Below are positions 7,456-13,329 of a DNA stretch of 13,329 nucleotides, in pieces. Source of the stretch: Candidatus Abyssobacteria bacterium SURF_5 (GTDB taxonomy: Bacteria > Abyssobacteria > SURF-5); contig QZKU01000137.1 in assembly GCA_003598085.1 (NCBI GenBank), positions 1 to 13,329 of the forward strand, given 5' to 3'. Every line of letters starts with the position of its first letter. Position 1 is the first letter of the stretch. The notes beneath the pieces are model-generated. The model was not told the origin of the DNA. It did no database searches and saw nothing but the letters and a program-made list of their open reading frames with translations. A program made the position numbers and the translations under genes.

Positions 7456-7484
7456 ATTATAACACAGGGACGAAAATACTTCAA
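7456..7484 (-). promoter_or_regulatory. sigma70-type promoter for the lptD operon
   Basis: On the minus strand TTGAAG (7484-7479) is followed by exactly 17 bp and then a perfect TATAAT (7461-7456), preceded by TGT, an extended -10. The expected transcript start is near 7449, giving a leader of about 97 nt before the lptD ATG. The leader contains GGCGGC (7426-7431) and its complement GCCGCC (7395-7400), which could form a weak stem. There is no other gene between this promoter and lptD. Confidence 0.65.
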
Positions 7485-7517
7485 CGAATGCGCAGGAGCC
7501 AAAACGCAGGAAAACCC

Positions 7518-7545
7518 GAGAAAACAGGCGGCTGCCCGGCCCGCC
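7518..7545 (-). terminator. Weak intrinsic terminator after the CLC gene
   Basis: Directly after the TAA at 7549-7547, GGCGG (minus strand, 7545-7541) can pair with CCGCC (7531-7527) across a 9-nt GC-rich loop. It is followed by TGTTTTCTC on the minus strand (7526-7518). The stem is short and the T-run interrupted, so termination is probably incomplete. Some read-through into the lptD unit is possible. Confidence 0.4.
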
Positions 7546-7546
7546 C

Positions 7547-9337
7547 TTATACCGGCGTCGCCGATAGAAATTGACGATCGTACGCCGCTACCAGATCGGT
7601 TCGGCTGAGGATGCCGATCACTTTCTGCGGATTCTCCTCATCAACGACAATGACCTCGTCGGATTGCGACGTCACCATCTTATGCACCGCCGAATAAAGG
7701 TTCTCCTGCGGCGTCACCTTCGGCGGGTTCACCGCCAGTTCTTTCGCGATAACAAGCTGATCGATAAACCCCGCCTCGCGAATCGCCTGTCGCAGATCGC
7801 GCCCGTCCACCATCCCCGCAAGGTTTCCGTGTCTGTCGAGGACGGGGAAACATGCCTGCTTCGTTCCCGCAAACTTGTCAAGCAACTCGCGCAGCGTCGC
7901 CGTCTCGTTCACCATGACAAATGGCTTCTGCGCCCCGTTCGCGAGCGCATCGGCGACAGTCAGCCGCTTCAGGATGCCGCCCATCATCTCACCCATGTGC
8001 GACGGCGAGTCCATGCGCGTGGGAAGCTGCCTCTCATAGATGGTCGACCGGCGCACGAGCAGATAGGCGATGATGCAGACCCACATCGACGGCACGAGCA
8101 GGTTGTAATTGCCGGTCATCTCGCTGACCATGATCACGGTCGAAATCGGAGTGTTGGCCGCGGCCGCGAAAAAGCCCGCCATTCCGACCATCACGAATGC
8201 GCCCGGATCGATGCTCATGCCCGGGAAGATTCGCTGCATCGCGATACCGACCGCGCCGCCGAGCGCTCCGCCAATGACTACCGACGGTCCGAACACCCCG
8301 CCGCTCCCTCCCGACCCGATCGAAAACGAGGTGGTCAGAATCTTGCCTGCCGCCAAAACCAGCAGGAGAGTCAATCCGAACTGTCCCGCAAACGCGCCAT
8401 CGACTATCCCATAGCCGGTCCCAAGCGCGGCCGGCAAGAAGAATCCGATGACACCGACCACCAGTCCGCCGATCGCCGGCTTCAGGTAGTTGGGCAATTT
8501 AAGCGAGCGAAAAACGTCGCGGACCCCGTAAAATGTCCTGATGAAGATGACCGCACCGCCCGCGAGCACAAGGGCCAAAAAGAAATACGGGACAAGCTCG
8601 GCCGGGTTGCGAAAGAGAAAATGACGCGATTCAAACAGCGGGTCCCATCCGAAGACCGACGCGAAGACCGCATACGAGATCACCGAAGAGATGATCGCCG
8701 GCACGATCACCTCGTACTCCATATCCATTTCCCGATACAGCACTTCGGCCGCAAACAATGCTCCCGCAAGCGGAGCATGGAAAACGGCGCCGATACCGGC
8801 GGCCATGCCGGACGCCAGCAGGATGCGCCGTTCGTACGCGCTCAACCGCAACAGATTCGCGAGTATTGAGCCGAATCCGGCGCCGATTTGCGCGATCGGA
8901 CCTTCGCGTCCCCCCGAGCCGCCGGTGCCGATCGTTATTGCAGAGGCGACGGCCTTTATGACAGGGATGCGGGCGCGCACCTCGCCGCGCTTGAAGTGAT
9001 ATGAATTAATAGCCGCGTCCGTGCCGTGTCCTTCGGCTTCCGGCGCAAACAGATAGACGATGAGCCCGCTGAGGATGCCGCCCAGGGCGGGAATGAAGAA
9101 GAGCAGCCACCGCCGGAAAGGGGTGGCGGGCTCGGGAAACAGTTGCAGTTCTCCCGACGGTATCGCAGGACTGAAGCCGGCAAGCACCCCGAGCGCATAA
9201 TGCTTGGTGAGTTCGAGAGCCCAGACAAACGCGATGGCGCCAATGCCCGATACTACGCCGACCAGCCCACACAGCATCAGGAGACGGCCCAGCTTTCTGG
9301 CCATATCGACCGGCGTGGGGAAAAAAGGTCTGCTCAA
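7547..9337 (-). CDS. CLC-family chloride channel/transporter with two CBS domains
   Basis: A membrane anion channel or Cl-/H+ exchanger of the CLC fold. Numbered from the TTG at 9337 (596 residues), the gate motif GSGGREGP is at 140-147 with gating glutamate E145. The helix-N motif GSGGSGGVFGP is at 341-351. Y434 (in STIYERQ) matches the pore tyrosine Y445 of E. coli ClcA. Two CBS domains, about 457-515 and 528-590, form a cytosolic regulatory unit that in other CLCs binds adenine nucleotides. Two pore positions differ from ClcA: GHGTD (103-107) replaces GSGIP, and V199 replaces the internal proton glutamate E203. A GTG at 9376 would add 13 residues, but its AGGGAG is only 2 nt away. The TTG has AAGGAAG upstream and is preferred, though not certain. 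It appears to be transcribed alone. Confidence 0.88.
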   Translation of the reverse strand: MSRPFFPTPVDMARKLGRLLMLCGLVGVVSGIGAIAFVWALELTKHYALGVLAGFSPAIPSGELQLFPEPATPFRRWLLFFIPALGGILSGLIVYLFAPEAEGHGTDAAINSYHFKRGEVRARIPVIKAVASAITIGTGGSGGREGPIAQIGAGFGSILANLLRLSAYERRILLASGMAAGIGAVFHAPLAGALFAAEVLYREMDMEYEVIVPAIISSVISYAVFASVFGWDPLFESRHFLFRNPAELVPYFFLALVLAGGAVIFIRTFYGVRDVFRSLKLPNYLKPAIGGLVVGVIGFFLPAALGTGYGIVDGAFAGQFGLTLLLVLAAGKILTTSFSIGSGGSGGVFGPSVVIGGALGGAVGIAMQRIFPGMSIDPGAFVMVGMAGFFAAAANTPISTVIMVSEMTGNYNLLVPSMWVCIIAYLLVRRSTIYERQLPTRMDSPSHMGEMMGGILKRLTVADALANGAQKPFVMVNETATLRELLDKFAGTKQACFPVLDRHGNLAGMVDGRDLRQAIREAGFIDQLVIAKELAVNPPKVTPQENLYSAVHKMVTSQSDEVIVVDEENPQKVIGILSRTDLVAAYDRQFLSATPV

Positions 9338-9442
9338 AACGAACTCTTCCTTTAGAAAACCGAACTCGAAAAACACAACTCCCTAAACTATGAGCAACCT
9401 GATTTTCCGGCTCGTGCGGGAGATGTGCCGAGGCTTTTCTTA

Positions 9443-9471
9443 ATTATACCAGCAGCCGGGCATAATGACAA
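9443..9471 (-). promoter_or_regulatory. Near-consensus sigma70-type promoter for the CLC gene
   Basis: On the minus strand TTGTCA (9471-9466) is followed by a 17-bp spacer and a perfect TATAAT (9448-9443), preceded by TGG (extended -10). The expected transcript start is near 9436, about 60-100 nt before the gene. The -35 box begins in the T-run of the atp terminator, so the two elements are packed end to end. Confidence 0.75.
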
Positions 9472-9473
9472 AA

Positions 9474-9510
9474 GGAAGGAAGCCCCGACATAGACGGGGC
9501 CCTTCCTTCC
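9474..9510 (-). terminator. Strong intrinsic terminator of the atp operon
   Basis: The two arms are 9474-9487 and 9495-9510. GGAAGGAA pairs with TTCCTTCC and GCCCCG with CGGGGC, giving 14 base pairs with a 2-nt bulge and a 7-nt loop. On the minus strand the stem is followed by TTTTGTCATTAT. It lies 24 bp after the atpC stop and separates the atp operon from the CLC gene. Confidence 0.85.
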
Positions 9511-9534
9511 ATTTGAAGCAGGTTTCGTTGATGC

Positions 9535-9936
9535 TTATTCCGCAACTTTCAGCCGCGCTATGGCTCGTTTCAAAGCGGCCTCGGCGCGGTCGATATCGAT
9601 ATCCGGACCGGGCGCGGAAATCCGCTCGCGAGCCCGGGTCATTGCGGCTCGAGCCCGCTCAACGTCGATTTCTTCCTTTTTCTCAGCCGTATCAACCAAC
9701 AGCGTCGCCCCCTGGCTGGTTACCGCCAGAAAGCCTTCGCCAACGGCCATCTTCGCTTCGGACCCGCCTTCAAGCTTTATGGATACGATACCGATCTCAA
9801 TATTGGTCAGCAGCGGCGCGTGACCCGCCAGAATCCCCAGGTATCCGAGCCCACCGGGCGCGGTCAGGCACTCTACGTCGTCGCTAAAGACCGTTTTTTT
9901 CAAGGTGACTATATCGAGCGGATATGGTTTCGCCAC
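9535..9936 (-). CDS. atpC: F1 ATP synthase epsilon subunit
   Basis: Part of the rotating central stalk (gamma-epsilon) of F1. Its C-terminal helices can brake ATP hydrolysis. The 133-residue length is normal. The N-terminal beta-sandwich spans about 1-85, with LTAPGGLGYLGILAGHAPLL at 24-43 and VGEGFLAVTSQGATLLVDTAE typical of the family. Residues 88-133 form the two-helix C-terminal domain, ending in AALKRAIARLKVAE. The start is a GTG at 9936 with AAGGGG 9 nt upstream, lying inside the end of atpD. The gap to atpD is 6 bp. It is the last gene of the operon, before the terminator at 9474-9510. Confidence 0.95.
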   Translation of the reverse strand: MAKPYPLDIVTLKKTVFSDDVECLTAPGGLGYLGILAGHAPLLTNIEIGIVSIKLEGGSEAKMAVGEGFLAVTSQGATLLVDTAEKKEEIDVERARAAMTRARERISAPGPDIDIDRAEAALKRAIARLKVAE

Positions 9937-9942
9937 AATCGT

Positions 9943-11382
<1,440 letters not shown>

Positions 11383-11397
11383 TCATCAGCATATGCA

Positions 11398-11420
11398 CGG
11401 CCGCCCGCCTTCGGCGGCCG
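11398..11420. repeat. GC-rich hairpin in the atpG-atpD gap
   Basis: CGGCCGCC (11398-11405) pairs exactly with GGCGGCCG (11413-11420) over a 7-nt loop. A nested alternative, CCGCC with GGCGG around TTC, is also possible. No T-run follows on the minus strand, so it is not an intrinsic terminator. It may act as an mRNA stabiliser or processing site that sets atpD output relative to atpG, or be a REP-like dispersed palindrome. Confidence 0.5.
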
Positions 11421-11454
11421 ATACGGGCGCGCAAGAATGACGGTTCACCCGCAG

Positions 11455-12321
11455 TCACTTTTTCACGGTCGCGTCGGCGCCGGCGACTACCTCAAGGATC
11501 TCCCGCGTGATCGACGCCTGCCGAACCTTGTTGTAGTTCAGCGTCAGCGTGCGGATCATCTCGTCGGCGTTGTCCGTCGCATTCCTCATCGACACCATGC
11601 GGTTGCCCTGTTCGGACGCAGCCGCCTGCACGAGCGCGAGGTAAATCTGGTTCTGAAGATATTTCGGGAGCAGCTTCTGCATCAGGCCTTCGGCGCTCGG
11701 CTCGAAGATGTACAACGCGCTCATCCCGGCCTTTTCCTGCGGCTCGGCGTGCTCGATCGGGAGCAGTTGCGCCTGAGTGGGAAACGTGAGAATGGCGCTC
11801 TTGAACCTGGTGTAGAAGAGCACAACCTGATCGAATTCGCTGCGCTCGTAAGCTTCGGACAAATAACGGGTGACCTCCTGGACGAAGGACACCTCGATGT
11901 CCCGCCCGGGAAACGGCCAGTATTTCAGTATCTCATACGGGCGCTTCTTGAAGAACTCGTTGGCCTTCTTGCCGATGATGACCAGGCGCACCGACTCTTT
12001 TTTCAGCGAGCGGATGTATTCCATCGCCTTGTTGATGATATTAGCGTTATACGCGCCGCACAGCCCCTTGTCCGAGGTAACGAGCACGAGGCAAGTACGC
12101 TCGACCGGCCGCTGCACCAGCAGCGGGTGCGAAATGCCCGAGACCGACTTGGCCACGTCCGACATCATGGCCCGAAGCTTGTCCGCGTACGGGACGGCGG
12201 ATTTCACCTGGTCTTCCGCCCGCTTCAGCTTCGAGGCGGCGACCATCTCCATCGCGCGCGTTATCTGCTGAATGTTCTTCACGCTACGGATGCGGTTTCG
12301 TATTTCTCGTGTATTTGCCAT
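11455..12321 (-). CDS. atpG: F1 ATP synthase gamma subunit
   Basis: The central rotor shaft of F1, with N- and C-terminal helices forming a coiled coil inside the alpha3beta3 ring. At 288 residues it is very close to E. coli AtpG (287). The N-terminal helix MANTREIRNRIRSVKNIQQI (1-20), continuing TRAMEMVAASKL, and the central SDKGLCGAYN (83-92) are strongly conserved. The C-terminal helix carries the family pattern MRNATDNADEMI...TLNYNKVRQASITREI. The ATG at 12321 lies 3 bp after the atpA stop, with only a weak GGA Shine-Dalgarno, so translation is probably coupled to atpA. Confidence 0.96.
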   Translation of the reverse strand: MANTREIRNRIRSVKNIQQITRAMEMVAASKLKRAEDQVKSAVPYADKLRAMMSDVAKSVSGISHPLLVQRPVERTCLVLVTSDKGLCGAYNANIINKAMEYIRSLKKESVRLVIIGKKANEFFKKRPYEILKYWPFPGRDIEVSFVQEVTRYLSEAYERSEFDQVVLFYTRFKSAILTFPTQAQLLPIEHAEPQEKAGMSALYIFEPSAEGLMQKLLPKYLQNQIYLALVQAAASEQGNRMVSMRNATDNADEMIRTLTLNYNKVRQASITREILEVVAGADATVKK

Positions 12322-12324
12322 GCT

Positions 12325-13329
12325 TTATTCCGGCTTGAACAGAAGCTTGAACTCTTCCGTCGCTTTCTTCAACTGTTCCAACGTCTGATCGTCCACTTTC
12401 TTGGTGGTGCGGATGGCCTCGCCGATCGCGGAATACCGGTCCTTCATGAACTCGTGGAAATCGGACTCGAACGCCTTGATCTTATCGACCGGGACATCAT
12501 CGAGCAATCCCAGATTGGCGACGGCGATGATTTGCACCTGCTGCTCGACCGGCATCGGCTCGTACTGCGGCTGCTTGAGCACCTCGACGAGCCGCTCACC
12601 GCGCGCGAGCTGCGCCTGGGTCGCCTTATCCAGCTCCGAACCGAACTGAGCGAACGCGGCAAGCTCGCGGTACTGCGCAAGGCTCAACCGCAGCGTGCCG
12701 GCCACTTTTTTCATGCCCGCGATCTGCGCATTGCCGCCCACGCGCGACACCGACAGGCCGACCGAGACGGCGGGGCGTACTCCGGCATAGAACAGGTCGG
12801 TCTCGAGATAGATCTGGCCGTCGGTAATGGAAATCACGTTGGTCGGAATGTAAGCCGAGAAGTCGCCGGCCTGTGTTTCCACGATTGGAAGCGCGGTAAG
12901 CGACCCGCCTCCCAGTTTGTCCGACAGCTTCGCCGCCCTTTCGAGCAGGCGCGAATGCAGGTTGAAGATGTCGCCCGGGTACGCCTCGCGTCCGGGGGGC
13001 CGGCGCAGCAGAAGCGACATGGTTCGATAGGCGACCGCGTGCTTGGACAGATCATCATAAATAATCAGCGCATGCTTGCCGTTGTCGCGGAACTCCTCGC
13101 CCATCGCGCAGCCGGAATACGGCGAAATGTATTGCATCGGGGCGGGATCGCTCGCGTTTGCGGCCACGATGATGGTATAGTCCATGGCGCCGTAGCGCTC
13201 GAGCGTCTCCATGACGCCGACCACGGTCGACTGCTTCTGTCCGATCGCGACGTAGATGCAATAGACATCACCGCCGCGCTGGTTGATGATGGTATCGACG
13301 GCGAGTGCCGTCTTGCCCGTCTGCCGGTC
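12325..13329 (-). CDS. atpA: F1 ATP synthase alpha subunit, 5' end cut by window
   Basis: The non-catalytic nucleotide-binding subunit that alternates with beta in F1. The frame is open to the right edge and begins there with [17 protein letters not shown], so the window cuts the P-loop GDRQTGKT after its first glycine. The 334 residues present correspond to roughly the last two thirds of a protein of about 500. [14 protein letters not shown] contains the arginine finger that reaches into the beta active site. The C-terminal helical domain ends in [10 protein letters not shown]. The true start and any atpH/atpF genes lie beyond the edge. No defect is seen in the visible part. Confidence 0.97.
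   Translation of the reverse strand, partial: DRQTGKTALAVDTIINQRGGDVYCIYVAIGQKQSTVVGVMETLERYGAMDYTIIVAANASDPAPMQYISPYSGCAMGEEFRDNGKHALIIYDDLSKHAVAYRTMSLLLRRPPGREAYPGDIFNLHSRLLERAAKLSDKLGGGSLTALPIVETQAGDFSAYIPTNVISITDGQIYLETDLFYAGVRPAVSVGLSVSRVGGNAQIAGMKKVAGTLRLSLAQYRELAAFAQFGSELDKATQAQLARGERLVEVLKQPQYEPMPVEQQVQIIAVANLGLLDDVPVDKIKAFESDFHEFMKDRYSAIGEAIRTTKKVDDQTLEQLKKATEEFKLLFKPE

Noticed and set aside
7571-8869. 432-codon plus-strand reading frame opposite the CLC gene
   Set aside because: Composition is dominated by Arg, His and Asp with no recognisable domain, as expected for the reverse strand of a GC-rich gene. The minus strand encodes a clear CLC protein.
11398-11420. Terminator between atpG and atpD
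   Set aside because: The stem is strong but no T-run follows on the transcribed strand, and atpD belongs to the same operon.
12325-13224. Complete 299-residue protein starting at 13224
   Set aside because: The frame stays open to the window edge and encodes the rest of the atpA P-loop there, so the gene is cut by the edge rather than starting at 13224.

Overview
This window reads as part of the chromosome of a diderm (LPS-bearing) Gram-negative bacterium. It encodes an LptD outer-membrane LPS insertion protein, a standard F-type ATP synthase operon and nucleotide-sugar enzymes, with no phage, plasmid or insertion-sequence genes. I cannot place it to phylum by eye. Every supported gene lies on the minus strand, so transcription runs from high to low coordinates.

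Layout in order of transcription. (1) 13329-9535: the end of the atp operon, with atpA (cut by the window edge inside its P-loop), atpG, atpD and atpC. It closes with a strong intrinsic terminator at 9474-9510. (2) 9471-7547: a single-gene unit for a CLC chloride channel/transporter with C-terminal CBS domains. A near-consensus promoter (TTGTCA, 17 bp, TATAAT) sits in the tail of the atp terminator, and a weaker terminator-like hairpin abuts the stop codon. (3) 7484-296: a second promoter (TTGAAG, 17 bp, TATAAT) followed by six tightly packed genes. These are lptD, an NAD-dependent nucleotide-sugar epimerase, an Rmd-like GDP-sugar reductase, a UDP-xylose synthase, a PilZ-domain protein and a polytopic GT-C-type glycosyltransferase. 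Neighbours overlap or lie 4-49 bp apart. (4) 295-1: a gene-free stretch rich in palindromes, short tandem repeats and fragments that look like dispersed repeats. It ends with a candidate promoter for a gene beyond the left edge.

How the genes may work together. The six-gene unit joins LPS export (LptD), supply of activated sugars (UDP-xylose and possibly a GDP-6-deoxyhexose), a likely c-di-GMP receptor (PilZ) and a membrane glycosyltransferase. The simplest reading is a surface-glycan module in which sugars are made in the cytosol and the GT-C enzyme glycosylates LPS or another envelope polymer, perhaps under c-di-GMP control. That is inference from gene order; the individual families are well supported. 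Six of the ten genes with a visible start appear to use GTG or TTG, so several starts below were set by Shine-Dalgarno position rather than by the first ATG.
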